NCBI GenBank assembly: GCA_900473045.1
Contig: UCKS01000032.1
Span: 24,582-88,581, forward strand
DNA: 64,000 bases
Direction: 5' to 3'
Source of the DNA: Hyphomicrobiales bacterium
GTDB taxonomy: Bacteria > Pseudomonadota > Alphaproteobacteria > Rhizobiales > Rhizobiaceae
How positions within the stretch are numbered: position 1 is the first letter of the stretch; each line of letters opens with the position of its first letter. The notes below the pieces were generated by a model. It was not told where the DNA came from and ran no database searches. It worked only from the letters and a program-made list of their open reading frames with translations. Position numbers and translations under genes: made by a program. Shown piece by piece: positions 51,070-62,044 of the stretch.

Positions 51070-53490
51070 ATGACGAGCAAAACGTCTCCGGCAATCGAGA
51101 GCGCGACCTATCCGGTGCTGCCGCTACGCGACATCGTGGTATTCCCGCATATGATCGTGCCGCTGTTTGTTGGCCGTGAAAAATCGATCCGCGCATTGGA
51201 AGAAGTCATGGGTACCGACAAGCAGATCATGCTTGCCACCCAGATCAATGCCAGCGACGACGATCCTGAACCGGCTGCGATCTACCAGATCGGTACCATC
51301 GCCAATGTGCTGCAGCTGCTGAAGCTGCCTGACGGGACCGTCAAGGTTCTGGTTGAAGGCCGTGCGCGTGCCGAGATCGACGGCTATACCGGCCGCGAAG
51401 AATTCTATGAAGCAATGGCACATCCGCTGTCCGAGCCGGACGAGGATCCGGTCGAGGTCGAGGCGCTGAGCCGTTCGGTGGTGTCGGAATTCGAGAGCTA
51501 TGTGAAGCTCAACAAGAAGATTTCGCCGGAAGTCGTCGGTGCTGCGAGCCAGATCGAGGACTACTCAAAGCTCGCCGATACCGTTGCGTCGCATCTCTCC
51601 ATCAAGATCGTCGAAAAGCAGGAAATGCTCGAGACGACCAGCGTCAAGCTGCGCCTTGAAAAGGCGCTCGGCTTCATGGAAGGCGAGATTTCGGTTCTGC
51701 AGGTCGAAAAGCGCATCCGTTCGCGTGTCAAGCGCCAGATGGAAAAGACCCAGCGCGAATATTACCTGAACGAACAGATGAAGGCGATCCAGAAGGAGCT
51801 TGGCGACGGCGAGGAAGGCCGCGACGAGATGGCCGAGCTGGAAGACCGCATCACCAAGACCAAGCTGTCCAAGGAAGCCCGTGAAAAGGCCGACGCGGAA
51901 GTCAAGAAGCTGCGCCAGATGAGCCCGATGTCGGCGGAAGCCACCGTCGTGCGCAATTACCTGGATTGGCTGCTTGGCATTCCGTGGTCGAAGAAGTCGA
52001 AGGTCAAGACCGATCTCAACCACGCCGAAAAGGTGCTGGAATTGGATCATTTCGGCCTCGACAAGGTCAAGGAACGGATCATCGAGTATTTGGCGGTTCA
52101 GGCGCGTTCGCAGAAGATCAAGGGCCCGATCCTGTGCCTCGTCGGCCCTCCGGGCGTCGGCAAGACCTCGCTTGCCAAGTCGATCGCCAAGGCGACCGGC
52201 CGCGAATATATCCGTATGGCACTCGGTGGCGTTCGTGATGAAGCCGAAATCCGCGGTCACCGCCGCACCTATATCGGCTCGATGCCCGGCAAGGTCATCC
52301 AGTCGATGAAGAAGGCCAAGAAGTCCAACCCGCTCTTCCTGCTCGATGAAATCGACAAGATGGGCCAGGACTTCCGCGGCGATCCGTCGTCGGCTCTCCT
52401 GGAGGTGCTGGATCCGGAACAGAACTCGACGTTCATGGACCATTATCTGGAGGTCGAATACGATCTCTCGAACGTGATGTTCATCACCACGGCGAACACG
52501 CTGAATATCCCGGCCCCTTTGATGGACCGCATGGAAGTGATCCGTATCGCCGGCTACACGGAAGAAGAAAAGCTGGAAATCGCCAAGCGGCACCTGTTGC
52601 CGAAGGCGATTGCCGACCATGCGCTTCAGCCGAAGGAGTTCTCGATCACCGACGGTGCCTTGTCGGCGATCATCCAGACCTACACCCGCGAAGCCGGTGT
52701 GCGTAGCCTTGAGCGCGAGCTGATGAAGGTTGCCCGCAAGGCCGTCACGGAAATCCTGAAGGGTCGCACCGACAAGGTTGAAGTGACTGCCGAGAACATC
52801 AACGACTATCTGGGTGTTCCGCGCTATCGCCACGGTGAAGCCGAACGCACCGACCAGGTTGGTGTCGTCACCGGTCTCGCCTGGACGGAAGTCGGCGGCG
52901 AGCTTCTGACCATCGAAGGCGTCATGATGCCTGGCAAGGGCCGCATGACGGTGACCGGCAATCTGCGCGACGTGATGAAGGAATCGATTTCGGCTGCGGC
53001 ATCCTATGTCCGCTCGCGCGCCATCGACTTCGGCATCGAGCCGCCACTGTTCGACAAGAGCGACATCCATGTGCACGTGCCGGAAGGTGCGACGCCGAAG
53101 GACGGTCCGTCCGCCGGTGTGGCCATGGCAACGGCGATCGTGTCGATCATGACCGGTATTGCCGTCAACAAGGACGTGGCGATGACGGGTGAAATCACCC
53201 TGCGCGGCCGTGTCCTGCCGATCGGTGGCCTGAAGGAAAAGCTGCTCGCAGCCCTTCGCGGCGGCATCAAGAAGGTGCTGATCCCGGAGGAAAACGCCAA
53301 GGATCTGGCTGATATTCCGGACAACGTGAAGAACAATATGGAGATCGTTCCGGTCTCCCATATTGGCGAGGTTCTGCAGCACGCGTTGCTACGGGTTCCG
53401 GTCGCGATCGAATGGGATCCGGCCAAGCAGGCGGTGCCGGTTGCGGCAGCCGACCCGGCAGATGACGCCGGCGCGTTGATTGCCCACTAG
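51070..53490 (+). CDS. lon: ATP-dependent Lon protease
   Basis: 806 aa, standard bacterial Lon. Substrate-binding N-domain about 10-200 ([20 protein letters not shown]). AAA module about 320-580 with [35 protein letters not shown] and the arginine-finger region. Protease domain about 590-780, with the catalytic Ser in [12 protein letters not shown] and the Lys in the following [17 protein letters not shown]. It degrades misfolded and regulatory proteins. It ends at its own terminator and precedes hupB, a conserved alphaproteobacterial order. Confidence 0.98.
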   Translation: MTSKTSPAIESATYPVLPLRDIVVFPHMIVPLFVGREKSIRALEEVMGTDKQIMLATQINASDDDPEPAAIYQIGTIANVLQLLKLPDGTVKVLVEGRARAEIDGYTGREEFYEAMAHPLSEPDEDPVEVEALSRSVVSEFESYVKLNKKISPEVVGAASQIEDYSKLADTVASHLSIKIVEKQEMLETTSVKLRLEKALGFMEGEISVLQVEKRIRSRVKRQMEKTQREYYLNEQMKAIQKELGDGEEGRDEMAELEDRITKTKLSKEAREKADAEVKKLRQMSPMSAEATVVRNYLDWLLGIPWSKKSKVKTDLNHAEKVLELDHFGLDKVKERIIEYLAVQARSQKIKGPILCLVGPPGVGKTSLAKSIAKATGREYIRMALGGVRDEAEIRGHRRTYIGSMPGKVIQSMKKAKKSNPLFLLDEIDKMGQDFRGDPSSALLEVLDPEQNSTFMDHYLEVEYDLSNVMFITTANTLNIPAPLMDRMEVIRIAGYTEEEKLEIAKRHLLPKAIADHALQPKEFSITDGALSAIIQTYTREAGVRSLERELMKVARKAVTEILKGRTDKVEVTAENINDYLGVPRYRHGEAERTDQVGVVTGLAWTEVGGELLTIEGVMMPGKGRMTVTGNLRDVMKESISAAASYVRSRAIDFGIEPPLFDKSDIHVHVPEGATPKDGPSAGVAMATAIVSIMTGIAVNKDVAMTGEITLRGRVLPIGGLKEKLLAALRGGIKKVLIPEENAKDLADIPDNVKNNMEIVPVSHIGEVLQHALLRVPVAIEWDPAKQAVPVAAADPADDAGALIAH

Positions 53491-53560
53491 GCACTTGACT
53501 TGAAGCTGAAGCGGTGCTTGCCGGCAGGTGAGCACCGATTTGGAGCCGAAACAGTGGAAG

Positions 53561-53586
53561 ACCGGCATTTTTGCCGGTTTTTTTTA
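53561..53586 (+). terminator. lon terminator
   Basis: ACCGGCA (53561-53567) pairs with TGCCGGT (53572-53578) with a short T loop, followed by nine Ts. Confidence 0.9.
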
Positions 53587-53720
53587 TGTAAAACCTCTCG
53601 CAAAGCCTTGCATTCCATGGGATTCGGAGCGATTGGGTTTGCCAAGGCGGGGGTCGCGCGTATGCTGCCCTCGGCTTGAAAATTGAGTCGTTTCGAACCA
53701 GTATTGAAAGGGGTGGAAAC

Positions 53721-53993
53721 ATGAACAAGAATGAGCTCGTGTCCGCAGTTGCCGAGAAGGCCGGACTCTCGAAGACAGATGCATCTTCTGCAGTTGATGC
53801 AATCTTCGACGTTATCCAGGCAGAACTGAAGAACGGCGGCGACGTTCGCCTCGTCGGCTTCGGCAATTTCTCGGTTAGCCGCCGCGAAGCATCCAAGGGT
53901 CGTAACCCGTCCACTGGCGCAGAAGTCGATATCCCTGCCCGTAACGTGCCGAAGTTCTCGGCCGGCAAGGGTCTCAAGGACGCCGTGAACTAA
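53721..53993 (+). CDS. hupB: DNA-binding protein HU
   Basis: 90 aa, HU length. MNKNELVSAVAEKAGLSKTD starts the dimerisation helices, followed by RLVGFGNFSVSRREASKGRN with the beta-arm and the conserved RNPSTG tip, and VPKFSAGKGLKDAVN. Compacts and bends DNA as a nucleoid protein. The ribosome site GGGGTGG precedes the ATG. A GC-rich terminator follows. Confidence 0.97.
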   Translation: MNKNELVSAVAEKAGLSKTDASSAVDAIFDVIQAELKNGGDVRLVGFGNFSVSRREASKGRNPSTGAEVDIPARNVPKFSAGKGLKDAVN

Positions 53994-54055
53994 GTTTCAT
54001 GTTTCGTCTGCAGCACCGTGGCGAAAACGCCAACGGTTCGAGAGCAGGTAGATTT

Positions 54056-54083
54056 GAGGCCCGGGTTTTCCCGGGCCTCTTTT
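54056..54083 (+). terminator. hupB terminator
   Basis: A perfect 10-bp stem, GAGGCCCGGG (54056-54065) with CCCGGGCCTC (54070-54079), a TTTT loop, then TTTT. Confidence 0.9.
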
Positions 54084-54204
54084 CGTTCGGGGTGGCGGCC
54101 TTTGCCTGTTGCCTTGCTGCTGTCTAATATACATCGTCTGTCATGCGGGTGTTACACTGCGCGATCAAAACCCCTCCATATTCATTGCTCAGGAGGACAT
54201 CCCC

Positions 54205-56400
54205 GTGAAGACATTTTCGCTCACCGCAGCACTTGCTGCCTTGCTTGCCGCCTCGACCGCATCGGCGGTCAGTGCAGAGCCGGTATTCAATCGTATTGCC
54301 TCGTTCGCTGTCGCCGGCAATTTGCCTGAAGGTGCCGATAAGAAGTCCGTTACCTCGGCTGAAATCATCGCTGCCAGCGAGGATGGCAACACGCTGGTCT
54401 ATTCAGACAGCCCAAACAAGGCGATCGGCTTCATTGACATCACCGATGCCAAGGCCCCGAAGGCCGGCGGTTCCGTCGCTTTCGGCGGTGAGCCGACCTC
54501 GGTGACCATCGCCGCCGGCAAGGCGCTGGTGGCAATCAACACGCGCGAAAGCTTCGTCAAGCCATCGGGCATCCTCGCCCAGGTCGATCTTGCCTCCAAG
54601 GCGATCGACACGACCTGCGACCTCGGCGGCCAGCCGGACTCGATTGCGCTGAACAAGGACAAGACCATCGCCGCGATCGCGATCGAAAACGAGCGCGACG
54701 AAGAGGTCAATGACGGCGACATCCCGCAGATGCCGGCCGGCGACCTGGTGATCCTGTCTCTCAAGGACGGCGCCGTCGATTGCGGCTCGATCAAGCACGT
54801 TACGCTGACCGGTCTTGCCGATGTCGCCGGCGACGATCCGGAGCCGGAATTCGTCGCCTTCAACGGCCAGAACGAGATCGCGCTGACGCTGCAGGAAAAC
54901 AACTACATCGTCATCATCGATGGCAAGACCGGTACTGTGAAGAGCCATTTCTCCGCCGGGACCGTCAACCTTGAAGGCATCGACACCAAGAAGGACGGTG
55001 CACTGAAGTTCACCGGCGAGATGAAGGATGTCGCGCGCGAGCCGGACGCCGTGAAGTGGCTGGACGACAACCGCTTCGTCGTCGCCAATGAAGGCGACTG
55101 GAAGGGTGGCGCCCGCGGCTTCACCATCTTCGACAAGACCGGCAAGGTTCTCTATGAGAACGGTGCCGGCTTCGAGCGCGAGATCGCCAAGATCGGACAC
55201 TACCCGGACAAGCGCAACAAGAAGGGTGTCGAGCCGGAGGGCCTGGAGGCCGCCAAGTTCGGCGACGACAACCTGTTCTTCGTGCTGGCCGAGCGCGCGT
55301 CCGTCGTGGGCGTCTACAAGGACACCGGCGCTGAGCCGCAGCTTCTCCAGCTTCTGCCGTCGGGCATCGGTCCAGAAGGCGCTGTCGCCATTCCGGGCCG
55401 CAACCTCTTCGTGACCGCCAACGAAACCGACCTTGTCGAAGATGGCGGCGCCCGCTCGCACGTCATGCTCTATGAGCGTGCGGAAGGCGAAGCCGCCTAT
55501 CCGCAGATCGTCTCCACCGAGAAGGACGGCGAACTGATCGGTTTTGGCGCTCTCTCCGGCCTAGCTCCGGTCAAGGACAAGCCGGGCATGCTCTACGCCG
55601 TCAACGACAGCTTCTACGCCTCGCAGCCGACGATCTTCACGATCGACGCAACTGCAAAGCCGGCGAAGATCGTCGATGCTCTGCGCATCACGCGCAACGG
55701 CGCTGCCGCCCAGAAGCTCGACAGCGAAGGACTGACGCCGGACGGCGAGGGCGGCTTCTGGCTGGCCAACGAAGGTGACGCCGACAAGTTGGTCAGCCAC
55801 GCCATCATTCACGTGAACAAGAAGGGCGAGATCGAAAAGGAAATCGCCATTCCCGCAGAGTTGCGCGCCGGCGAGAAGCGCTTTGGCTTCGAGGGCATCA
55901 CCAGTGTTGGCGAAGGCGATGACCAGGTTCTGTGGATGGCCATGCAGCGCGAATGGGGCGATGACGAGAAGGGCTTTGTCAAGCTCGTTTCCTACAAGCC
56001 GTCCTCCAAGGAATGGGGCGCCGTGCATTATCCGCTCGACAAGACCGAAGAAGGCTGGGTCGGCCTTTCCGAAATCACCGCGAACGGCGACTACGCCTAC
56101 ATCATCGAGCGTGACAACCTGATCGGCGATGCGGCCAAGCTGAAGAAGCTCTACCGCGTGGCGCTTGCCGACCTGAAGCCGGGCAAGCTCGGCGGTATCC
56201 TGCCTGTCGTGAAGAAGGAAGAGGTTCGCGACCTCATTCCGGACCTCAAGTCGGCCACCAATGGCTACGTCGTCGACAAGGTCGAAGGCTTCACCGTCGA
56301 TGCTGCCGGCAACGGCTATGTCGTCACCGATAACGATGGTGTTGACGGCTCCTCGGGCGAAACCCTGTTTTTCTCGATCGGTACCATGAACGCCATGTAA
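54205..56400 (+). CDS. Secreted esterase-like phytase-family/beta-propeller protein
   Basis: A Sec signal peptide (KTFSLTAALAALLAASTAS, cut near VSAEP) leads a 731-aa two-part protein. The first half (about 30-430) is a choice-of-anchor-like beta-propeller with regular DNxx turns. The second half, starting about 440 (IGFGALSGLAPVKDKPGMLY), matches the esterase-like activity of phytase family domain (DSEGLTPDGEGGFWLANEGD). It may release phosphate from organic esters at the cell surface. GTG at 54205 with AGGAGGA eight bases upstream is the best start. A strong terminator follows. Confidence 0.8.
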   Translation: MKTFSLTAALAALLAASTASAVSAEPVFNRIASFAVAGNLPEGADKKSVTSAEIIAASEDGNTLVYSDSPNKAIGFIDITDAKAPKAGGSVAFGGEPTSVTIAAGKALVAINTRESFVKPSGILAQVDLASKAIDTTCDLGGQPDSIALNKDKTIAAIAIENERDEEVNDGDIPQMPAGDLVILSLKDGAVDCGSIKHVTLTGLADVAGDDPEPEFVAFNGQNEIALTLQENNYIVIIDGKTGTVKSHFSAGTVNLEGIDTKKDGALKFTGEMKDVAREPDAVKWLDDNRFVVANEGDWKGGARGFTIFDKTGKVLYENGAGFEREIAKIGHYPDKRNKKGVEPEGLEAAKFGDDNLFFVLAERASVVGVYKDTGAEPQLLQLLPSGIGPEGAVAIPGRNLFVTANETDLVEDGGARSHVMLYERAEGEAAYPQIVSTEKDGELIGFGALSGLAPVKDKPGMLYAVNDSFYASQPTIFTIDATAKPAKIVDALRITRNGAAAQKLDSEGLTPDGEGGFWLANEGDADKLVSHAIIHVNKKGEIEKEIAIPAELRAGEKRFGFEGITSVGEGDDQVLWMAMQREWGDDEKGFVKLVSYKPSSKEWGAVHYPLDKTEEGWVGLSEITANGDYAYIIERDNLIGDAAKLKKLYRVALADLKPGKLGGILPVVKKEEVRDLIPDLKSATNGYVVDKVEGFTVDAAGNGYVVTDNDGVDGSSGETLFFSIGTMNAM

Positions 56401-56421
56401 GGCCCTCAAGGATCGAACGGA

Positions 56422-56450
56422 AAAGGCCGGAACATGATGTTCCGGCCTTT
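56422..56450. terminator. Bidirectional terminator between the phytase-like gene and MarR-family gene
   Basis: AAAGGCCGGAACA (56422-56434) pairs perfectly with TGTTCCGGCCTTT (56438-56450), flanked by A- and T-rich bases, and serves both convergent transcripts. Confidence 0.85.
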
Positions 56451-56489
56451 TCTATTCGAACCTGTTGATGTCGGCGAGAGACGCGCTAT

Positions 56490-56957
56490 TCAGCTGCAGT
56501 TTTCGCCGCCCCCTTCCGCTTCCTTGCGTTTGCGGATTTCATCCGCTTTGGCGACGAGCCGGCTGACAATGTCGTGCATCTGGTCGAGCTGCTGATCGTC
56601 GAGGGCCGAGAAGATTTCCTCGATCAGCTGTTTGCGCGGATGTTCGGCGGCTTCAAGAACGACACGGCCGACATCGGTGATCGAGACGATCTTGGCGCGG
56701 CGGTCTTCCGGATCGGGCTTGCGCATCACCAGTTTGTCGCGCTCCAGCCCGTCGATCGCTTCGGTCACCGTTCGCGGCGCAAAATTCAGTGCGCCGGCGA
56801 TATCGGTCGACCGGCAGGGACCAAGCTTGCTGAGGAAAAACAGGAACTTGCTGCGCGCCAGCGACACGCCTTCCTCCGTCATCGATTCGTTGATGAGGCG
56901 GTGGACGCGATGGTAGAGCTCAAAGAGCTTGTCGGAGACTTCAAATGTGGATTTCAT
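56490..56957 (-). CDS. MarR-family transcriptional regulator
   Basis: 155 aa with winged helix (ARSKFLFFLSKLGPCRSTDI, ALNFAPRTVTEAIDGLERDK), MRKPDPEDRRAKIVSITDVG as the DNA-binding wing, and a C-terminal dimerisation helix. It lacks the Cys-rich tail of the other MarR-type regulator in this window. The target is unknown; the divergent neighbour is the DNA-repair pair at 57155. Confidence 0.9.
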   Translation of the reverse strand: MKSTFEVSDKLFELYHRVHRLINESMTEEGVSLARSKFLFFLSKLGPCRSTDIAGALNFAPRTVTEAIDGLERDKLVMRKPDPEDRRAKIVSITDVGRVVLEAAEHPRKQLIEEIFSALDDQQLDQMHDIVSRLVAKADEIRKRKEAEGGGENCS

Positions 56958-57154
56958 GATGTTTCATATGGATATTATGAGGGGCCATGTCAAATGACGG
57001 TATTGTTGGTGTTGTAGTCAAGTCTAATTCCGGACCCTTGTGCCAAGGTCCCGCATCTCCCCAATAATGTTGCAGCGATGAAAGCGCTGAATAGACATGG
57101 CAGCAGGCCATCCGCGGCATTGACGCGGGGCCGGACGCCGGGCCATGGTCGGTT

Positions 57155-58432
57155 ATGCCCTTTCGTTTCGTCCATACCGCCGACCTTCATCTCGATTCAC
57201 CCTTGCGTAGTCTTGCACTGAAAAATCCGGAACTCGCCGAGCTGGTGCGCGGCGCGACCCGGACCGCGCTGGCAAGGATCGTCGATCTGTGCCTGGCAGA
57301 GAGTGTCGATGCCCTGCTGATTGCGGGCGATCTCTATGACGGCTCGCAGACCTCGATGAATACGGCGCTCTATCTATCGAGCGAATTGCGCCGGTTGGAA
57401 GCGGCCGGGATTGCCGTGTTCCTGATCCGTGGCAATCATGATTCACAGTCGGCAATGACGCGCGAACTGACATTCCCGGCCAATGTGCATGTGTTTGCCG
57501 GCCGGGCGAAGCCAGTGCTTGCCAAAGCTCTCGGCGATGGACGGGAGGTCCATATCCACGGCATCAGCTTTGCCAATCCGCACGCGCCCGACAGCCTGTT
57601 GCCGTCCTTTCACCCACCCGTCGCCGATGCCGTCAATATCGGCATGCTGCACACCAGCCTTGCCGGTACGCCGGGCCATGATCCCTATGCGCCGACCAGC
57701 GTCGCCGAGCTTGCCCGGCACGGTTTTGACTATTGGGCGCTCGGCCATGTTCATATGCGCCAGGTACACTCCGAAGCACCGCTGATCGTCATGCCGGGCA
57801 TGCCGCAGGGGCGTGACATCAACGAGGCCGGGCCAAAGACGGTAACATTGGTCACCGTCGGCGATGACGGCAGGCTCGGATATTTGGAGCATCAGATCGG
57901 ACAGGCGGTGTTCGAGCGGGTGGCCATCAATCTCAGTGGCGCGCAGGACTGGCGCCAGATGCTGGAGCGGGTCGGCGAAATTCTGTCGTCGCTGCGACAT
58001 CAGGCGGGCGCCGATCATCTCATACTCAGAATTTCACTGACCGGCACAACACCGCTTGCGTGGAAACTTCGCCGCGATCCCGATTTTTTGCTGGCTGAAA
58101 TCACCAATCTTGCCGCCGGGCTCAACGGGTGCTGGGTCGAGAAGATCGATATCGATTGCCGGGGTATGGAGGTGGGGACAGCCTTGACCGGCCCTGACCC
58201 GGTGGAAGAACTGGCCAGCCTGATCCGCACTGATGTGCTGGCCTCGCACGCCTTTCGCCAGGAAGCGGGTGCCGTGCTCGATGAACTGTTGGCGCAGCTG
58301 CCGCGTGAATTACGCGAAAACCTGGCCGGCGATGAGCAGGCAGCCGGGCGTTTGGCCGAGACCATGGCACTTGCCGGCAGTGATGACGTCCTCGCCTATC
58401 TGCATGGTGGTGACGCGGAGGGGGATCGCTGA
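57155..58432 (+). CDS. YhaO/SbcD-like metallophosphoesterase
   Basis: 425 aa: the nuclease head shows FVHTADLHLDSPLRSLAL, LIAGDLYDGSQ, IRGNHDSQSAMTRELTF, MLHTSLAGTPGHD and ALGHVHMRQVHSE, all dinuclear metal motifs. A C-terminal capping/partner-binding domain follows. It is one half of an SbcCD/YhaNO-type complex with the next gene, which begins in its stop codon (TGATG). It should process DNA ends or hairpins. Confidence 0.88.
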   Translation: MPFRFVHTADLHLDSPLRSLALKNPELAELVRGATRTALARIVDLCLAESVDALLIAGDLYDGSQTSMNTALYLSSELRRLEAAGIAVFLIRGNHDSQSAMTRELTFPANVHVFAGRAKPVLAKALGDGREVHIHGISFANPHAPDSLLPSFHPPVADAVNIGMLHTSLAGTPGHDPYAPTSVAELARHGFDYWALGHVHMRQVHSEAPLIVMPGMPQGRDINEAGPKTVTLVTVGDDGRLGYLEHQIGQAVFERVAINLSGAQDWRQMLERVGEILSSLRHQAGADHLILRISLTGTTPLAWKLRRDPDFLLAEITNLAAGLNGCWVEKIDIDCRGMEVGTALTGPDPVEELASLIRTDVLASHAFRQEAGAVLDELLAQLPRELRENLAGDEQAAGRLAETMALAGSDDVLAYLHGGDAEGDR

Positions 58433-61400
58433 TGCGCCTCAATCGTCTCGACCTGCTTCGGTATGGAAAATTCACCGGGCGAAGCCTGGATTTTGGCGAG
58501 GCCCGTCCCGGAAAGGCGGATTTCCATCTCGTCTACGGACCGAACGAGGCCGGAAAATCGACGCTGTTTTCAGCTTTCCTCGATCTGCTGTTCGGCATCG
58601 AGCGGCTGAGCGGCTACGGTTTCCTGCACCCTTACGCAACGATGCGGGTCGGCGGTGTCATCGAGACCGGCGGCAGGGTGCATTCCGTCTCGCGGGTAAA
58701 ACGCAATCAGAACTCTCTGCTGGGCCCTGACGACCAGCCCTTGCCGGACAACCTGTTTTCGGCGGCCCTCGGTTCGATCGACCGGGCGACCTACCAGATG
58801 ATGTTCTCGCTCGACGATGACAGCATCGAAAAGGGTGGCGAAAGCATCCTGAAAAGCGAGGGCGAGCTTGGTGCCCTGTTGTTTTCGGCAAGCTCCGGCC
58901 TGCCGGACAGCAGCGCTATCCTGTCTGGGTTGAAGGCGCAGGCAGACGCCTTCTACAAGCCGCAGGGCCGCAAGCATAAGCTGGCGGAGTTGAAGGCTGA
59001 GTGGGAGGCGCTGAAGGACGAAAAAAATGCCATCGATATCAACGCCCGCGAGTTTGCAAGCCTGCGCAAGGTGCGTGACGCGGCTGCCGAGCGGCATGAG
59101 ATTGCCGTCAAGGCGCGGGCGGAACTGCGCGTGTCATTCGATCATGCCCGCGACCGCATCGAGGCGCTGCCGCTTCTGGCGCGGTTGCGCGGTCTGCGTT
59201 CAGAGCTTGCCGGTTTCGTCGACCTGCCGGAACCGCCGGCCGCCTGGCACGCCCTGCTGCCGCAATTGCAGCGCGACGAAATCGAGATCGATGCCCGTCT
59301 CGTGCAACTGGATGGCGATATCGACCGCAGAGCCACTGAAATCACCGCCATCGAGCGGGATGCGGCCGTGTTGGCGCTGGCCGGTGATATCCGCGATCTG
59401 GAGGATTCCGGGTTGGAAGCCCGCTACCGGACGGCGGCCAGCGATATGCCGAATCGCCTCGACGAGCGGGCCAAGATCATTGCAGACATTGCTGTCCGCG
59501 TTGGCCGCCTGGACCGGGCTGATGGGACTGATGCGGCTACGCTCATCCTGCCCGCCGCCGTCACCGCTCGGCTGCAGGATCTGGCCCAGAAGCACGCCGC
59601 GCTGAACGAGCGGCTGGATGCCGCCTTGCGGGAAAAGACGCTTGCCGAGGCGGAAAATGCGGAGGCTGCCAGAGTACAGGCCTCCCTTGCGTCCGAAGGC
59701 TCTTCGCGTGGCGGGGATCCGGCACTTTTGGCCGACGTGCTGCGAACGTTGCGGCAAAATGATTGCCTGCTGCGGCAACAGACGGCAAACCGCCAGATCG
59801 CGGCACTGGACGACACTCTGACCGACAAGCTTGCAACGCTGTCGCCAGCGCAACTCGATGCGGACAGTTTGGCAGCCGTTTCCATTCCTGACGAAACCGA
59901 AATCGCCGAATGGACGGCACGGCGGACAGCGTTGACGGAACAGCTGAAGCGGCTCGATGACCGGATCGCCGAAGAAACGGCGCTGATGGCTGCGGACGAG
60001 GCCAAGCTTCAGGAACTGACGCGGACAGGCGGCTTTGCTGCTGACGATGCGGCCTTGACGCTGCGTCAGGAGCGTGACCGTGCGTGGCAGGCGCATGCGG
60101 AACAGTTGGACGGTACCAGCGCTCGCATTTTCGAAACGGTACTCAAGAAGGACGACGAGGCGGCTACGTTGAGGTTGGCGCGATCGCAGGACCTTGCACA
60201 GGCACGCGGGCTTTCGCTGTCGATCGCCGAACGTAACGGCAAGCTTGCCGCATTCCGCCAGCAGCATGTGGCAACGCATGCCGCGATTGCAGCACTTCGG
60301 TCGGAGATTTCCACGTCAGCCATTGGCTGTGGATTGCCCGAGGATACCAAGCTCAACCAGCTGGTGGCGTGGCTTGGGCGACGGTTGGCAGTTCTGGAGG
60401 TGCGCAACCAGCTTCGCGCAGCACGCCAGGACGCGCGGCTTGCCGCAGCGGATGAAACCAAGGCCATGGAGCGTCTGACCCAGGCGCTGCAGGACAGCGG
60501 CGTGGCCAAGGGCATGCCGGCACGGCTGGAAGATGCCATTGCCTTTGCCGAGCGCATCATCAACGATTTGCAGGCAGTCCACCGGGCGCATGTCACAGCT
60601 GCCGAAGCCGTGGACCGGGCAGAGACCGCCCTGCGCGCACGGACGGCGGCATGGGCGTCGGTTGGCGCTGATATGGCGCAGTGGAATGCGGGCTGGCAGG
60701 AAGCTATCAGCACCACTTGGCTCGCCGAGGCAACAACGCCCTTGTCTCCGCAGGAGATCGCCCCCGTTCTAACCATCCTTCAGGATCTGGATAAGCTGAT
60801 TCAGCGCAAGGCGGATCTCGATCATCGAATCGATGGCATGCGCAAGGATCAACTGGCCTTCGCGGCCACCGTCGGGACGCTTGCTGAAAAGCTAACCATC
60901 GCAGCGTCCGACGAGCCGCTCGTTCCTATTCAGACGATTCGCGACCGATTGGCTGGTGCCGAACGGCAGGAGGCGCTGTTCAGGCGTCTTTCGGACGAGA
61001 ATGATGCACGCACGGCCGAACGGCATGCCTTGGGCGAAGAGCGCGAGCGCCACGACGCGCAGAAGCGCAGCATGCTTGATCTGTTCGAGAGCGGCTCGCT
61101 GCTGGAGGTTGGAGCCCATCTGGAAACCGTCAAGGCGCGGCAACGCCTGCGCGAACGGATTGCCGAGGCGGAGACTGATCTGGCCGCACGGCTCGGTGTC
61201 GGCCGCGCCGACGAGGCGGAAATGCTGTTGAGCGCCGTCGATGCGGACGGGCTACGGCTGGAAATGGCGGCGTTGCAAGCCCGGCTGGAACAAGCCGACC
61301 GGGACGGAGCAGAATTGCATGCCGAGCGCCGCGATGCCGAAAAGGCGCTGGCTGCCATCGGTGGCGGTGATGCAGCCGCCCATATCGAGGAAAAGCGCCG

Positions 61401-61905
61401 CACGGTGCTGGCAGAGATCGAAGAGCGGGCTACCGCCTATCTGCGGCTGCGCATGGGCATCCTGGCTGCTGAAACGGCGCTCAGGCTCTACCGCGAGCGT
61501 CATCGCAGCGCCATGATGCGCCGGGCTTCAACCGCCTTCAGGGTCATCAGTGGCGGCGACTATGAGGGACTGACGACGCAGGCCGAAAAGGGTGAAGAGT
61601 TCCTGATCGCCAATGCAGCCGGTGGCGGATCGAAACTGGCACGCGACCTGTCCAAGGGGACGCGTTTCCAGCTCTATCTGGCGCTGCGTATGGCCGGATA
61701 TCACGAGATCGCCGCGACGCGCGAATCGCTTCCCTTCATTGCCGACGACATCATGGAAACCTTCGACGATGGACGCGCTGAGCATGCCTTTTCGCTGATG
61801 GCCGATATGGCTGGGGTCGGGCAGGTGATCTATCTCACCCACCACCAGCATCTCTGCGGCATTGCCCGCAAGGCCTGCCCGGACGTGACGATCCATACTC
61901 TGTGA
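58432..61905 (+). CDS. YhaN/SbcC-like SMC-type ATPase
   Basis: 1157 aa. Walker A is YGPNEAGKSTLFSAFLDLLF at the N-terminus, followed by a very long coiled coil (about 180-900) with probable hinge in the middle, and the C-terminal ABC signature LARDLSKGTRFQLYLALRMA with Walker B LPFIADDIMETFDDGRAEHA. Such ATPases hold DNA and drive the nuclease encoded just upstream. The AEN linker with a CxxC zinc hook is not evident, as in YhaN rather than SbcC/Rad50. Confidence 0.9.
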   Translation: MRLNRLDLLRYGKFTGRSLDFGEARPGKADFHLVYGPNEAGKSTLFSAFLDLLFGIERLSGYGFLHPYATMRVGGVIETGGRVHSVSRVKRNQNSLLGPDDQPLPDNLFSAALGSIDRATYQMMFSLDDDSIEKGGESILKSEGELGALLFSASSGLPDSSAILSGLKAQADAFYKPQGRKHKLAELKAEWEALKDEKNAIDINAREFASLRKVRDAAAERHEIAVKARAELRVSFDHARDRIEALPLLARLRGLRSELAGFVDLPEPPAAWHALLPQLQRDEIEIDARLVQLDGDIDRRATEITAIERDAAVLALAGDIRDLEDSGLEARYRTAASDMPNRLDERAKIIADIAVRVGRLDRADGTDAATLILPAAVTARLQDLAQKHAALNERLDAALREKTLAEAENAEAARVQASLASEGSSRGGDPALLADVLRTLRQNDCLLRQQTANRQIAALDDTLTDKLATLSPAQLDADSLAAVSIPDETEIAEWTARRTALTEQLKRLDDRIAEETALMAADEAKLQELTRTGGFAADDAALTLRQERDRAWQAHAEQLDGTSARIFETVLKKDDEAATLRLARSQDLAQARGLSLSIAERNGKLAAFRQQHVATHAAIAALRSEISTSAIGCGLPEDTKLNQLVAWLGRRLAVLEVRNQLRAARQDARLAAADETKAMERLTQALQDSGVAKGMPARLEDAIAFAERIINDLQAVHRAHVTAAEAVDRAETALRARTAAWASVGADMAQWNAGWQEAISTTWLAEATTPLSPQEIAPVLTILQDLDKLIQRKADLDHRIDGMRKDQLAFAATVGTLAEKLTIAASDEPLVPIQTIRDRLAGAERQEALFRRLSDENDARTAERHALGEERERHDAQKRSMLDLFESGSLLEVGAHLETVKARQRLRERIAEAETDLAARLGVGRADEAEMLLSAVDADGLRLEMAALQARLEQADRDGAELHAERRDAEKALAAIGGGDAAAHIEEKRRTVLAEIEERATAYLRLRMGILAAETALRLYRERHRSAMMRRASTAFRVISGGDYEGLTTQAEKGEEFLIANAAGGGSKLARDLSKGTRFQLYLALRMAGYHEIAATRESLPFIADDIMETFDDGRAEHAFSLMADMAGVGQVIYLTHHQHLCGIARKACPDVTIHTL

Positions 61906-62044
61906 TCGTGTGTCACAGGGCATATCTGATCGGTTTCGAAAGTCAGCGTGGAGATGTTGGGGAGACATCGGGCCGGAAAGCGTTATGTTCCGCTATTGAA
62001 TTACCGCCGCCGCGTTGGCGGCAAACATCAGGGAGCCCATCGCC

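Noticed and set aside
51565..53382. Minus-strand frame of 605 codons opposite lon
   Set aside because: Antisense shadow of a highly conserved gene with high-GC third positions.
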